DNA of 64,000 nt from Nannochloris sp. 'desiccata' (taxonomy: Eukaryota; Chlorophyta; Trebouxiophyceae; Chlorellales; Chlorellaceae). Where the stretch lies: positions 372,001 to 436,000 of the forward strand of contig JAGTXX020000010.1 in NCBI GenBank assembly GCA_019044685.2, given 5' to 3'. Shown here in pieces: positions 44,000 to 55,402 of this stretch. The translations under genes and the position numbers were made by a program. Each line of letters starts with the position of its first letter. Position 1 is the first letter of the stretch. A model generated the notes under the pieces. The model was not told the origin of the DNA. It searched no databases and was given only the letters and a program-made list of their open reading frames with translations.

Positions 44000-46522
44000 A
44001 TGAGGATAGTGATGATATCTCAATATCTGTCAATCCACCTAGCAGGCCTTAAGAACACCTGCTCTGAGGAACGACAAACCCCTCTAAGAAGTACTGAGTC
44101 CTCTTTTGATTTTACTTTTACTTGGTTGTTTTAGTCAATTTTTGCGGTATTTAGTTTGCGCCTCAAAGTTTTGTGTTTTGTATAGTAGTTAGTAGTAGTT
44201 GGAATTTGAGTTGAACAGTTAATTGGCCGAGGATGAAAATACTTTTACAGACTGGAATTACCGTCTGAATTACTTTCATGTGGACATACGCAAACCTGAG
44301 GCCATTAGTATTCAATATTCAAGTGATTTGAACCAAGAATAGTTGACTAGTAGTAGTTTTTTGTTACTTTGTTGTTGTTGTTGGGGGTATTTTAATTTGA
44401 TAGAAATTTGATTGGATTGCTAATCTGTGACTCGCTTGATTTTTTTCTCAATATGCAGGTGATCTATGGCCGGCATATAAAGAAGAATACATTTATTTTA
44501 ATTCTCCTCCTTCCAGGTAAGCAGAATATGTCAGCTATATGTGAGATGGTAGTGTAATAACAGCATTAGAAGCAGCAATGATGAACCAAAACCGCTGCAC
44601 ACCCGCCTTAATTTTTAAATCTTATTCCCAACAGTCGTATGCAATTGAGCGTGGCTGGATGGGTCCTAATACCAGGGCGCAGAGCCAACTAACAGCTGTT
44701 GAGTCGCAGTCGTAGTCTTCTTTGTTTAAGGAATACGAGAATCGCCTGCGAATTTTATGCTGAAACATTCTTCTCTTTTAATTTTTTTATATTTTTGCAG
44801 AACGCTCTGTTTCTGAAAGATGGACGCAGCCTTGAACTACTTGTGGCATAGCGAGGTCTCTCTTTCTCTCTTTCTAGGTAAGCCATAAGACGTGTTGTCC
44901 GTACTTTCCAAGGGTTGGGTATGGGTTCGGGGCTGTCATCATCGCAGTTACTAGGTAGCAGAGCTTTATTTTCTTTGTGTCAATCGACGGCAAAATATGT
45001 GGACTACTTTTTTTATTTTGTTTTTTTCTTTGTCAAATGGGGCGTGAGGACACTTTCCCCGAATGATCGACTCTGATTCAAACCATAGCTGTACATTCTT
45101 ACTCAACTAATGCCAGGATATCTGATCCCTTTGACAAAAATATTGTTATTAGTAGTCCACAACACCAACTTTTAGTACAACTTACCTTTTGTTTTTCTAG
45201 TACAGTCAGTAGTTTTTCTTTCTTTCTTTCTTTTTTCGACAGAAAATTGTCTTTATTTTATACGCATAAGTCAGTTGATGACAAAAATTTTAGATGACGA
45301 GACCGATTGTGGTCTGTTGTACAGCGTTCTGCTGTGCCGGTTGACCACTCCCATAATGAGCGATAACCGAGGCATTTGTCTGATGACTTGTTTTTTATTT
45401 TTGAAATTCAGTTGCTGTATTATTTTCCTGTTCTAATTTAAATTGGTCAGGTGATGAAACACTTTGATGAAGGTTTAGTTGTCTATGAGTCTTTTTGTTT
45501 TAATTTCTGATGACCTTCAGTACAATATATATACATTGCACTTTTTTGCATTACCACCACCGTTCTATTGTTCTTCCATCGTGTTTATGTGTGTATAGGT
45601 AGAGGTAGAGGTGTTACTAGAACATGAGACCGCTGATGCTACACTTGATAGGGCGCAGACCTAACATGCTGCCCGCCTGAGCGCAATCTGATGGCGTATC
45701 TAAGGGTCTGAGGTCTTTATAAAGAAAGAAAGAAATAACAAAAGAGGTTTTGAAATGAAATGCTTTAAAGCATTTTTCAAACTTCTCAATGTATTTCACT
45801 TTTACCCCCCTCTAGTGCCAAGTAAAAAAAAACCTACCTTCCACCGCACCTACTTATTTTTTTCTTTTATTCTATTTTATTCTCTACAATTTCCACGTTT
45901 CTTTTCTTCTGCTTTGATGGCACCCTGCCCACACATGCCACCCTAATTCCTATACTACAATAACACTTACAAGAGCCGTGCGCCGATTTGCCCCTCTGCT
46001 CTGCTTCTTGACCGTGCAGAATAGAGGCTTCCTATTGATTGAGCGTAAAGAACATACCAGGGGCATCTGGGCAAAGCAGGGCCACATGCATTCTCGCAGG
46101 ATACCAGCTTAATCAGTTTCCCTACACCTTCTTTTGCAGGAAACAAGCTTAGCATTTGGTGAAGAGGAACGAACAGTTCGTCCACATCATGAGGATGGTG
46201 CGGTGCTGGGTTTTGGACGAACAAAAATTGAGCCACTTACGCAGCATGAGTTTATGTTTTGTACAATATAGCTAAATTCTATCTAATTGTAATATTCAAT
46301 GATACTATAGTGGACACAGCAAAAGAGGCAGCAACTGCAAGGCTCAGCTGCCGGGAATTTGACGAGGGTTGAATGAGAGAGAGGTAAGTTAAGCTTGTGG
46401 CTCAGCTACATAAATTTAATTATGATATTCTGAAAGACCAGTTTCATATTTTGCTTAAATCTTATCACCACAGCTTTGGGTATTCGTTTCACTTGGATAA
46501 AGAATTAAGAATTAAAAACGAA

Positions 46523-47160
46523 ATGAGGAATTTAAGAGAACTGACCAGGGTGTTGGGCCGTAGGAACGCAGTCTTTGGTGAAAACACGAGGTTTGTATCA
46601 ACAACACAAACTGACATCCACGCAGCTGATGGATCCCTCGGTATTGCCAAGGGCAGACGTGCCATTATTTATAGTCCATCTAAGACGCCCATGCAGTCTG
46701 GAGTAGCACAGACTCTTGCAGGTGAGACGCGTATAGATAACTTTACGACCCTTACTAACCATCAGCATGCAAATACCATGCTAGTTCTGTACTTTTACTC
46801 CAACAACATTACTAGTTTACTCCGCCATCGTCGTGACAATCAACTCTCTCTACAGGAAACGCCCCTGCGTGGAAAATTTCTCTTGACACCGAGGGAAAAT
46901 GGATCAACCCTTTAATGGGCTGGACAAGTACTGCAGATACCAGTGAAACTGTCACTCGCCAGATGTATTTCAAAACCAAAGATGAGGCCATTGCATTTGC
47001 AGAGAAGGCTGGATTGGAATATAAAGTTGAAGAACCCGCAGAGGTGCCTAGATATAGACCTAAGAGATACCCTGGGTATGGATCAAACTTTGATGTGAAC
47101 AGATTGCCAGGAGGCACGCCTAGGGGGGGATTACGGAGCGAACAGGGTGGCAAGAAGTAG
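46523..47160 (+). CDS. NDUFS4: NADH dehydrogenase (complex I) 18-kDa subunit NDUFS4, two exons
   Basis: The exons are 46523..46721 and 46856..47160 (167 residues, 134-nt intron). The subunit is a peripheral-arm accessory subunit of mitochondrial complex I. The core is recognisable: IYSPSKTPMQSG, then WINPLMGWTSTADT, EAIAFAEKAGLEYKVEEP and the end YPGYGSNFDVNR. The N-terminus (MRNLRELTRVLGRRNAVFG) is Arg-rich without acids, suiting a mitochondrial presequence. An alternative first exon exists: ATG at about 46373 followed by GTAAGT, which would splice to an AG near 46535 and give a similar leader. Confidence 0.9.
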
Positions 47161-47400
47161 AGAACACAACGTTTCATTTATTTTGCTGTCGCACCGTCAC
47201 CAGCACATTTTTTTTGTGATTGGTTGTACCCCTCTTCCCATGTTTCCCGATTGTATATTCTGACAATACCTTTGCTAAAGAGTAATATACCGTTAGTATC
47301 CAGAAAACACGTCCTAAGTAACCAAGCGACTAGGATGAAGGATGGCAACTGCTATTAAACTATTAATTAATCAAATCTTTTTCAATAAATTTTTCAATTT
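47161..47400. other. Convergent 3' region, NDUFS4 / ATP sulfurylase
   Basis: About 240 bases between two convergent stops, AT-rich toward 47,370. No gene or structure seen. Confidence 0.4.
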
Positions 47401-49345
47401 TTACTCAGAATCAGTAGATTGCAAATTAAGCTCTTCACGCAACACCTGCACGACGCTCTTAAACGCAAACCACTCGGGAATATCATCTCCTCCACGCAAC
47501 ATTTGCCTAAACTTCGTTCCAGAAAGGGTCTTGATCGAGAGACCCTCGGCCTTTGCCACTTCGGCAGCCACGTACCCCTTCTCTTCGGTATAAGCCAAGT
47601 TCAGGGAAGGCACGGTCTGCATACCCAGTTCAGGGGCATTGGCCGTAGCAAACTCCTGAGCGTCGTAGGCGCCATAAAAGTCTTCTCCATCTAAAGAAGA
47701 TTTGCATCCCGCCATGTCACGACCAATAATGAAGTGAGTGCAGCCATAATTTTTACGAATAATCATGTGTTGAATAGCTTCACGTGGGCCTGCCATATGC
47801 ATGGAGTAGGGTAAATATGCCCAGCGTAAACGGGGGTTATTTGCCTCCTTTTCCAGTACCACATAGGTGTGGTACCGTACAATGCCAGGGATATCGTCAT
47901 CCTGTGTAGGACCACACGTGGGGTGTACTAGGCACACAGCACCTTCACCGACGTTGGGAGCCTCCAATGCACGGATAAATAACTCATAATGAGCGCGATG
48001 GATGGGATTTCTGCACTGAAACGCGACAACGTCTTTGCCTTCGGGGAGTTTGGCTCTGACATCAGCAGGGGTAGCACAAGCGAAAACGCGAGTTGGTAAG
48101 GTAAGGCCCTCTACTTTCCCACCCATGTAATATTTACCACGTTCCATACTGATCATTTGCACAGCCGGATGTTCAATAGACGTGGTACGGTAGCAGTTTT
48201 TAGCTTCTAAAGCCTTGTTGGGGCGCCATTTTGACTCGACGGTGAAGACGGCCAAATTTTCTCCCTGGTACGTTAAGAGGATTTTATCGCCAACGGTGAG
48301 ATCTTCATCGTTGGTGTCCATGACCACGGGTAAGCCGAAGAGAAGGCCGTTGGGTAAACGCATGTCCTTGACCACTGAGTTGTAAGCATCTTCGTTCATG
48401 AAGCCCTCGAGGGGAGAGAAACCGCTGGAGGAACGAGAGAAGGGGAAAATATTAAAAGATTTAATATTGAAGATTTTGGATACGAAATGAAGAGGGAGTA
48501 GTTTAGAATCTAAGAGGATGGTACATTACTAGATATAGTATCAAGAAACGTCTAAAACGCTTGAGATAATAGGTCGAGAATAGATAATTATTAACGGAAA
48601 AAATCAAAGAACTGTTGCCTCTGGTGAGAATCTCTCAATAAATAAAACTATGAGCGAAAAAAGACCGAAGCTACTAATTTTAATTAATGTTAATCTAGCA
48701 CTGCCTATGACCCGGTGAAGTGATTTAAACACGCACTTCCAATGCAGGTAAGAAGGCCAGGAAGGAAAGCTGTGCTTAGACTTATCAAAAAGAAATAAAA
48801 GGTTCTCGAGAGAAAAACTTACCCAATAGTGAGGAGCTCGACGTCGCACGCATTACGGTCGCTGAGCTCAACAGTCTTGGTGCAAGAAGCCATGGCCGCA
48901 GCTTTCTTGTCCTCGGGAAGCATCAGGTTGACGAGCTTGTCACCGTGAGGGGCAATCAAGCCAGCGCGTTCAGTGGAGGCGACGGCACTGCAAATAGCGG
49001 GGCGTAAAATATATTATTAGGAAATGTAGGGAAATATGAGCATCTATCGTTGATCACGCACACTTGGTCTATCACTGGGGACTATAAAGTGTGCATACAC
49101 AGGAGGGTAGAAGAAGATAATCAGAAAAAATGGTAGATTAGTTTTGCATCTAACCTGATAGTATTTGCCATGCGAGCCTGACGAGGGGCAGCAGAGGCAG
49201 CCATGACGCGTGATCCGGTGGCGAAAGACTTGGTGAAAGCAAAGTGCGTCAAAGGAGCGACAGCCTTGGTGGTTTTAGGGCCAGTGGACAGCTTAGCCTG
49301 AGTGGCTGCTGCAATGACGCTCTTGGATGCTAAGATAGAAGCCAT
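47401..49345 (-). CDS. ATP sulfurylase (sulfate adenylyltransferase), plastid type, three exons
   Basis: The exons join as complement(47401..48424, 48823..48987, 49155..49345), giving 459 residues. It converts sulfate and ATP to APS, the first step of sulfate assimilation. The active-site motif VAFQCRNPIHRAHYELF and the later HFIIGRDMAGC and LSGTKFRQMLR are intact. The first 60 residues (MASILASKSVIAAATQAK) are rich in Ala, Ser, Thr and basic residues with almost no acids, a typical chloroplast transit peptide. No APS-kinase domain follows, as in plant enzymes. The second intron (398 nt) is the longest firmly placed in the window. The gene is divergent from the DUF4211 gene with about 300 bases between starts. 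Confidence 0.95.
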
Positions 49346-49643
49346 TTGAGCTGAAGGAGGAGACTGCTAGAGCGTCTGACAAGTGCCCTAAACAATGATG
49401 CATGAAAGAGGAGGATGTCAGTAACGATAGCAATGTAAATTGGGGGTATCTTAGCAACCAAGACGATCGCGATGGCTGGAGCTTTGCAAAGCACGACGGC
49501 ACCCACGATATATTTTCTAGCCGAGAACTGCCCAAATCATTTTTGATGATACGTCAATGAAAAATCGTAGCCATACTTGGCCGTGCGACATGGCGTAATC
49601 AGGGAAACGTCGGCAATTGTTACGATCTTTTTTGACGATCGCA
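49346..49643. promoter_or_regulatory. Divergent promoter region, ATP sulfurylase / DUF4211 gene
   Basis: 298 bases separate the two ATGs. The arrangement implies a shared or bidirectional promoter. No motif is claimed. Confidence 0.45.
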
Positions 49644-52600
49644 ATGCCCAAGCGAAAACAGGCTTGGCCTGCCGATTCAGACGACGACTTCATCGTCACG
49701 ACCGAAGAATCAGCTAGTGATGATGAATACGCGTCTCCAAGTGAAGATGCCAACGAGGAAAGCGACTCCCCGCCACTGAAATCTTCTGAAGCTCCTCGCT
49801 CCTCTCGCCGCCAAAGCTCAAGAGCTCTTGCCTCTCCTGTCCGACAACGAAAAGAAGCTCAGCTCGGAGCTCTAGAGAAGCTTAAAAGCGCACGTAAAGC
49901 TCTAGAAACACGTAAAAAAACTGCTCCTGCACGTGCAAACAAGCCTCCTCCAAACGTTCCTGAGCTTTCGGAAGACAGCTGGTCAAAAAAAGAGAAATCT
50001 CCATCGGCTACCCCCCCTCCTTCTGCTAGGAAACGAGCTCGTGGCCGCGCAGCTACCGTTGCAGCTCGTCTTGGTAGTAGAAGTAATGTTAAAAAACCTA
50101 ACCAGCTACTCATGGGCCATAGAGACTACACAGAACGGGATGGCGGTGGTGGTGGCAGTTATACTGATGACGAAGACTTGGCTGCGTTTATTGCCTCTGA
50201 TAGTGGAGAAGAGGAAGAACACGATTCTGAAGACGCTGTTTCTTCTTCTGAGGACGATGTTTCCGAAGAAGAAAAACAAAAGCCAGTAGTGAAAAAAATG
50301 GCAGCGGCAACAACGGGAGCAAGAAGAAAAGCTTCGAAAACGGCAAAGGCTGGTTTAGAAACACGAAGGACTGCACCACGGCGAAAGAAAGTAAATCTAG
50401 AAAAGAGCGTGAAGAGAAAGCAGCAGGATAATAGCTCTGTGGAAGAAGAGGAAAAGGACAATGAAGAGAAAAACGCAGACGAAGAGCGGTTGTTAGCGTC
50501 TGCAGAAAGAAGAAGGTTAAGACTTAAACCCGAGGTAGTGATTGTGTCTTCATCTTCGGAAAGCGAAGAAGATAGTGATGCAGTGCTTGCTGCTACCACC
50601 AACGCTGCAGCTGATACTGGTGGCGCTGTGTATTTTTCTTCTCAGAGTCCTAGTAAGCGCAGGAGACTACGTAAGCTGGCTGAAGAAGAAGAAGAGAACG
50701 AACGTTCACCACCACCATCGCCAAGAACGCTATTAGAAATACGAGAAAAGAATCTGCGTGCTGCGTTGGATGCTGCGACGTCTCTTAGTGATGTTGATAG
50801 AAGAAGGTTAGAGCTCGCCCTTACTCTTACCAAGGACACCAGCAAAGGTGCATCCCTGATAGAAAAGGCAAAAGAGGAAACAAATGCTACTACTACTGTT
50901 ACTGCTACTGCTACTGCTGCGATGGAAGAAGATGCAGCAGAGAAAATCAAAAAAGCACTTCGGGAACGCCCAGAGCGTCCTCGTCTGACAGCAGCCCAAC
51001 GGATCGCTCAGGCCCAAGCTGCATTCAAAGCTAAAAACCAAGACCCGACTCGATTTGACAACGGTACGGACGGTGATAGTGCCAACGGCAGTGATGGTAA
51101 TGGAGAGGATGACTCCTCTTCAGAGGCAACTCCAGGTCTCAGCGATGATGTTGGGCCTAGCGAAGATAGCGAAGGCAGTTTACGTGATCTCATAGTCCAC
51201 GATGGCGAAGAAGAACTCCAAGCAGTTGGTGATGAAGAAGGGCAGCAAACTACACGGACACCATTCTGGCAGGAAGCGGTGGAAAGTTTAAGAATTGGTC
51301 AACGGGATGATGAAGATTGTTTCTATGATTATGTGGAGTACTTGCTCATGTGCTACGTAGATCCTACATATAAAACTCGAATTAATGAATCTCCGGAACA
51401 TAAAGCGCATTTCCAGTACAGTGTACGGAGGATAGAAACGAAAATGACGACCGCCAGAGACGCGGTTCATAGCGAGGCTTGGCGGAGTTGTTCTAGAGGG
51501 TTACTTGAAGCTGTGGAGTGGTTGCCTGGAGCGCAATCTGAATGGGATCCTGAATCTGTACGAGACCAAAGTTATTCTGACGAGATTCATGATTTTGATT
51601 GGGAAGATGAGGATGGAAGATTCCATGTTAAATGTGCCGCCTGCAATCGACGGAACAGCCACGCCACAAGAAAAATAATTTTCAAGGGAAGACCTAGAGC
51701 TCCTCCGGAGGATGAAACCTGGGAAGATGTACCAGCAAATCAGAGATTGAGTGATAAATACCTCGCTGCGTCACCTGTGTATAAGAAAAAGAGGAAGAGC
51801 GTTTTGAGAGGACGTGCGTTGGGAGCGCCAACAGCAATTGCAACTGCGGGGGGATTACGACAAGGTGGTGGGCGGAGAGGATTTCAGTTGGGTTTTCGAG
51901 GACAAGAAGATAGTGATGATGATAAATACAATTCTGATGATTCTTTAGCTCGATTCATTCGATCTCAACGTTCTTCACACCTGGTTGAAGAAGAAGAAGA
52001 AAGCTCAGAAGAAGAGGAAGAAATAAAATCTGGTCGGCGTCGGCGTCGGCGTGGTGGTGCTTCAAAAGCTGAGCTTAAATCTGATTTGCCAAATGACCCC
52101 AAACAAGACCCTGCCGGTCATTACATTAAACGCGAGTTCCCAGTAGGCCGTCAATGCTCCGTTCGACTCATGCTCTACCATGGAATGTTCCACTGGAAAC
52201 ATCGCTTACTCGCTCGACTAAAATTTGAATTGAAGGAAGAAAGGCGTCGTCGGATACGATCCAATAGACCAATTGACCCAGAATCTGTATCTGATGGTGT
52301 TTTATCTAGAGAACCATTAAAGGACGCGCTGTGGCGTAATTTTCAAGAGCTGACTGCAATGGGAGAGGCTCATCAGTTGGCAGGCGGGGAGATTGGAAAT
52401 AACGCCTGGCGAGGTGGGCCGGCGGCTGATCCGCATAGGCAAGTCGTGGCTGTACTGGCTGCTTTACATGATGATAGTGATGGAGAAGAGTCTGATGTCT
52501 ACTGGGGAGTACCTGGGGAAGGTGGAGAGGGCCCTGGTGCTGGTGCTGAAGAAGAAGAAGAGGAATATGTCGACGGGGGTGTTGCAAGTATAGGAGATAG

Positions 52601-52829
52601 AAAAAGAAGGAGGATAGCACAGATGTATAAAAAGAAACAGCAAAGGCTACCAATAAGTGCAGTAGAAAGTACCCCTCCATCAAACAATGCTGCTACTAAG
52701 AACAGAAGCGGAGGAGGTGCTGGGCGTCCGGACGGCAGAGCACAGCAAGTCGATATTCGAAACTTTTTTGGTGGGAGTCCAGTGAAAAAGGAAGAAGAAG
52801 AACAGCAAGAGACGGGCAGAATAATATAG
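49644..52829 (+). CDS. DUF4211-domain protein with long acidic, basic and Ser-rich regions
   Basis: An intronless gene of 1061 residues from ATG 49644 (MPKRKQAWPADSDDDF); an in-frame TTG lies 27 bases upstream. The N-terminal half is low complexity, alternating acidic/Ser and Lys/Arg segments. A folded part at about residues 540-700 includes DEDCFYDYVEYLLMCYVDP, a helical stretch, and CAACNRRNSHATRKIIFKG, the zinc-knuckle-like part of the DUF4211 domain. This domain occurs in fungal and plant nuclear proteins of unknown activity. A later segment has MLYHGMFHWKHRLLARLKFE and more acidic repeats, and the end (VDIRNFFGGSPVKKEEEE) resembles a PIP-like QxxI/L-FF peptide, which could bind PCNA. That last point is inference. 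Confidence 0.7.
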   Translation: MPKRKQAWPADSDDDFIVTTEESASDDEYASPSEDANEESDSPPLKSSEAPRSSRRQSSRALASPVRQRKEAQLGALEKLKSARKALETRKKTAPARANKPPPNVPELSEDSWSKKEKSPSATPPPSARKRARGRAATVAARLGSRSNVKKPNQLLMGHRDYTERDGGGGGSYTDDEDLAAFIASDSGEEEEHDSEDAVSSSEDDVSEEEKQKPVVKKMAAATTGARRKASKTAKAGLETRRTAPRRKKVNLEKSVKRKQQDNSSVEEEEKDNEEKNADEERLLASAERRRLRLKPEVVIVSSSSESEEDSDAVLAATTNAAADTGGAVYFSSQSPSKRRRLRKLAEEEEENERSPPPSPRTLLEIREKNLRAALDAATSLSDVDRRRLELALTLTKDTSKGASLIEKAKEETNATTTVTATATAAMEEDAAEKIKKALRERPERPRLTAAQRIAQAQAAFKAKNQDPTRFDNGTDGDSANGSDGNGEDDSSSEATPGLSDDVGPSEDSEGSLRDLIVHDGEEELQAVGDEEGQQTTRTPFWQEAVESLRIGQRDDEDCFYDYVEYLLMCYVDPTYKTRINESPEHKAHFQYSVRRIETKMTTARDAVHSEAWRSCSRGLLEAVEWLPGAQSEWDPESVRDQSYSDEIHDFDWEDEDGRFHVKCAACNRRNSHATRKIIFKGRPRAPPEDETWEDVPANQRLSDKYLAASPVYKKKRKSVLRGRALGAPTAIATAGGLRQGGGRRGFQLGFRGQEDSDDDKYNSDDSLARFIRSQRSSHLVEEEEESSEEEEEIKSGRRRRRRGGASKAELKSDLPNDPKQDPAGHYIKREFPVGRQCSVRLMLYHGMFHWKHRLLARLKFELKEERRRRIRSNRPIDPESVSDGVLSREPLKDALWRNFQELTAMGEAHQLAGGEIGNNAWRGGPAADPHRQVVAVLAALHDDSDGEESDVYWGVPGEGGEGPGAGAEEEEEEYVDGGVASIGDRKRRRIAQMYKKKQQRLPISAVESTPPSNNAATKNRSGGGAGRPDGRAQQVDIRNFFGGSPVKKEEEEQQETGRII

Positions 52830-53109
52830 TTATTTGACCCTGGTGCTGCCAGTGGTGATGATGGTGCTGGGCCAAGTAATCAACAAAGAAGAAAGAATAT
52901 CGATTTTGAAATCGAAAACTAAAGAATGTCGTTTATCGATATTTATGTTGTTGATAAGAGTTTATACCAAATCTTTTTTTTACGCTGTGTTATTCAAATT
53001 ACAGTAAGGTCTATTGACAGAAAAAAGAACTGCAGCGACGTCTATATATAACGTTGAGGGTGAGCTTAATCTACGTGAAAAACAATAAAAAAAAATGCAG
53101 CGCCATGTT

Positions 53110-53740
53110 TTATTTTCCTGTTTGGCCTTGCACAACCTGCTGCATTTGAGATTCTGCAGCAGCAGAAAGCTCTCCAAATCGCATGCCTACTCGTGCTGAA
53201 TGCTTCATAAACTTTTCGCAGCAATTTGAAACGCACTGGAAAATAAACGGAAAAGAAAGAAGGAAGGGTGTGTGAGAAAGATGAAGGCTTTCTGGCAAGA
53301 AAGCTGTGGCTTTCTGAAACGGCCAGCTTATAGGTAGCTGTACAGCTTCCAGCTGGTTATCTTGTGTTTGCTCTGATTGCCCTTCCTCATATAGATGGAA
53401 AATAAAGAAAGCCAAACGGCCACCAGTGGCGGCGATAATGAAAAAAGTTTAGTTCTGAAAATATGCGACCTACCTTCTCTTCTGTGTTATCGAGATCTTT
53501 CTTCCTAAAAGAATCTACACACTCCTTGAAGCAACGCTCTACAAGGCTATTATACATGCGCAGACTGCAGAATAAAATAAAAGCATGTGAGATGTCACAT
53601 CAAAACACACCAGGTGATGGCACAATCTTTGCAAACACTCGTTTTACGTACCTATCCCTAACTTGCATAGATTCTATTGCTTGCATAAGCTGCTGCTGTT
53701 GCTGCTGGGGCATAGAGCCCAATGCCTGCTCCATGTTCAT
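53110..53740 (-). CDS. TIM9: Mitochondrial intermembrane chaperone TIM9, three exons
   Basis: The exons join as complement(53110..53235, 53474..53564, 53652..53740), giving 101 residues. It acts with TIM10 to guide hydrophobic proteins across the intermembrane space. The twin CX3C signature is present: CFKEC and CVSNC. The flanking pattern MYNSLVERCF and EKFMKHSARVGMRFGE is characteristic of TIM9 over the other small TIMs. The N-terminus has a Gln run encoded by CAG/CAA codons. Introns are 87 and 238 nt. Confidence 0.92.
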
Positions 53741-54139
53741 TTTGCTAAATGTGATTTAAAATATAATATACACGGTGAAAGAACTGAGCAGACTTATTAT
53801 GAGTTAGACCAAAAACTATCTATCAGATTGAAACTCAGACAATAAAAGAGCTTGTAATTATTATTATGCTGGCATTTCCCTCTCTTCTTGTTTCCCTCTC
53901 TTCTCTCAATCTCAGCCTCGTTCCATCCGGATCCTTTACTCTGACTGCCGCCTCATACACTGGTTGGTTGCTTTCGATTTTTCTTACAGATGGTCTTCTA
54001 TCTTACAGCAAAACTTCTTCGTATACAACATCGACAGTCTAAATTGCTCCATCTTCATCTTTGAGTGCTCCTGGCACCAAAATTTTTACACGGTCCACCA
54101 GCTAAAAAACGCCGCAGGTGGTCTTGAGGGTTTTTTTTC
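53741..54139. other. Spacer upstream of TIM9
   Basis: About 400 bases, with C/T-rich tracts at 53,870-53,925. It should contain the TIM9 promoter and the 3' end of the arabinosyltransferase transcript. No gene seen. Confidence 0.4.
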
Positions 54140-55402
54140 CTACTCAGATCCATCTGGGAATGCATTCAATGCAGTCTTCTTCCCTTCCACATAATGCTCC
54201 CACACAGCCTTCATCCTCTCAAACTTGTCAGGATGGTAATTCACATGCACCATCGACGGTTGCACCTCTTTAAAATGCACTTCATTGTGCCGTAAAAATT
54301 TAAATAAATATTTCGAGTTCATGAATTTCTCTATATCCATTGCTCTTCGAGTCACGCCCGGGTCTTTATTTTTAGGTGAATTAGGGAAGAAAATGCATTC
54401 ATTCCATACAGCTTGATCCCAAGCTTCTTCACTTTCCACCCTATAAATGGCCTTGTCGAGCAGATCCAGCGAGGCGTTGGTGTTGCGGAGATAAAACAAG
54501 CCAGAATTAAATACAAATATTCTCATTGAATGCGCGTACCGAGCCCATCCCATACTTGGATCATCTGCTACGTCGTTGTATCCATAGGCTGTTTCTTCAG
54601 TCCACCCATCCGAGAGTGACTCTACATCTGAATCTCTGATGAGATATTTGAATGGGTCATCCAATGTGACGATATCCACGTCAGATAATAGTACGGAATA
54701 GCCTAATTCTAAGAAGGGTTTTAAGATACGAAATTTAAGTGCAGAAACAGCGTGATTGCTGCCGGAATTTTTTTGTGAATCAGGGATTGCCAAGTCGAGG
54801 CGAAAGGCGGGCAAGCCAAAATTTTCAACATTGATTTTTGTATCTTCGTCAAGTGCAACAACCATTGCGTTTTTAACTCCTGCTCGTTTGACTGATTTCA
54901 TCCAAAGCTCCAACATCCCGCCTGGCCGGGCGTAGTTGGCGTTACTCACAGCGACCAAAACTTCGTTGTTTATGGCGACTTTTTTAAGAAAGGCGGCAAG
55001 GGTGGGATTGATCTTGTCTCTCGTTGCTGATGGTAGCCAAAGAGTGTGTCTGTCTAAACAGTCTCCTGCACTTTCTTTAATACTTCTTATACTAGTTTGT
55101 TCAGCTGCGAGTCGAGCTTCAGTATCCTTTTGTTGTTGCACCTGGTCGGCTAATTGGCGCCGAGCTGAATCTCTTTCAGATTTTGCTTCTTTAAACTGTT
55201 TTTCTAAATCATACTTCTGCTGTTGTAATACCTCTACTTTATCTTGAAGGGATGCGTCTGCGGCTTGAAGCTTCTGACCAGCAGGTGAGCGAGATATATT
55301 GAACATGGGGACGACAAGGCCAAAGACCATTCCAGCTGCAAGTGCAACCAAGACAGGATACCGCCTTGAACATTGTTGATCATGGCGCCGTATTGGCGTC
55401 AT
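54140..55402 (-). CDS. RRA-like arabinosyltransferase (GT77 nucleotide-sugar transferase)
   Basis: An intronless gene of 420 residues from ATG 55402. A single N-terminal transmembrane helix (YPVLVALAAGMVFGLVVPMF) follows a short basic cytosolic tail, the type II topology of Golgi transferases. A coiled-coil stem spans about residues 45-100. The catalytic domain has the metal-binding SDVD (GYSVLLSDVDIVTLDDPF), DVESLSDGWTEETAYGYNDV, MGWARYAHSMRIFVFNSG, and the end VHVNYHPDKFERMKAV. These match RRA proteins, which add arabinofuranose to hydroxyproline-linked chains on extensin-type glycoproteins. A GH127-type arabinofuranosidase lies about 7 kb away. Confidence 0.88.
   Translation of the reverse strand: MTPIRRHDQQCSRRYPVLVALAAGMVFGLVVPMFNISRSPAGQKLQAADASLQDKVEVLQQQKYDLEKQFKEAKSERDSARRQLADQVQQQKDTEARLAAEQTSIRSIKESAGDCLDRHTLWLPSATRDKINPTLAAFLKKVAINNEVLVAVSNANYARPGGMLELWMKSVKRAGVKNAMVVALDEDTKINVENFGLPAFRLDLAIPDSQKNSGSNHAVSALKFRILKPFLELGYSVLLSDVDIVTLDDPFKYLIRDSDVESLSDGWTEETAYGYNDVADDPSMGWARYAHSMRIFVFNSGLFYLRNTNASLDLLDKAIYRVESEEAWDQAVWNECIFFPNSPKNKDPGVTRRAMDIEKFMNSKYLFKFLRHNEVHFKEVQPSMVHVNYHPDKFERMKAVWEHYVEGKKTALNAFPDGSE

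Larger units (their letters stand above)
41760..46522. other. 4.8-kb gene-poor region with exon-like signals
   Basis: No long open frame is convincing. Several plus-strand intervals have good splice borders and open frames, such as 42726-42940 (CTTTCTAG before, GTAAGT after, containing LLESFFLALLGSPVYLPPPE) and 43264-43359. The join of these two is in frame, but the next exon closes quickly. Other candidate short exons lie at about 44461-44516 and 44801. A 63-bp tandem duplication, a TG dinucleotide run and many T-rich CTTT tracts also occur. It may hold a spliced noncoding RNA or a rapidly evolving multi-exon gene. Confidence 0.35.

Noticed and set aside
45967..46236. 89-codon minus-strand frame upstream of NDUFS4
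   Set aside because: No ATG start, no domain, and no matching splice partner.
52306..52683. Antisense frame rich in His and Leu
   Set aside because: Shadow of the DUF4211 gene's low-complexity region.
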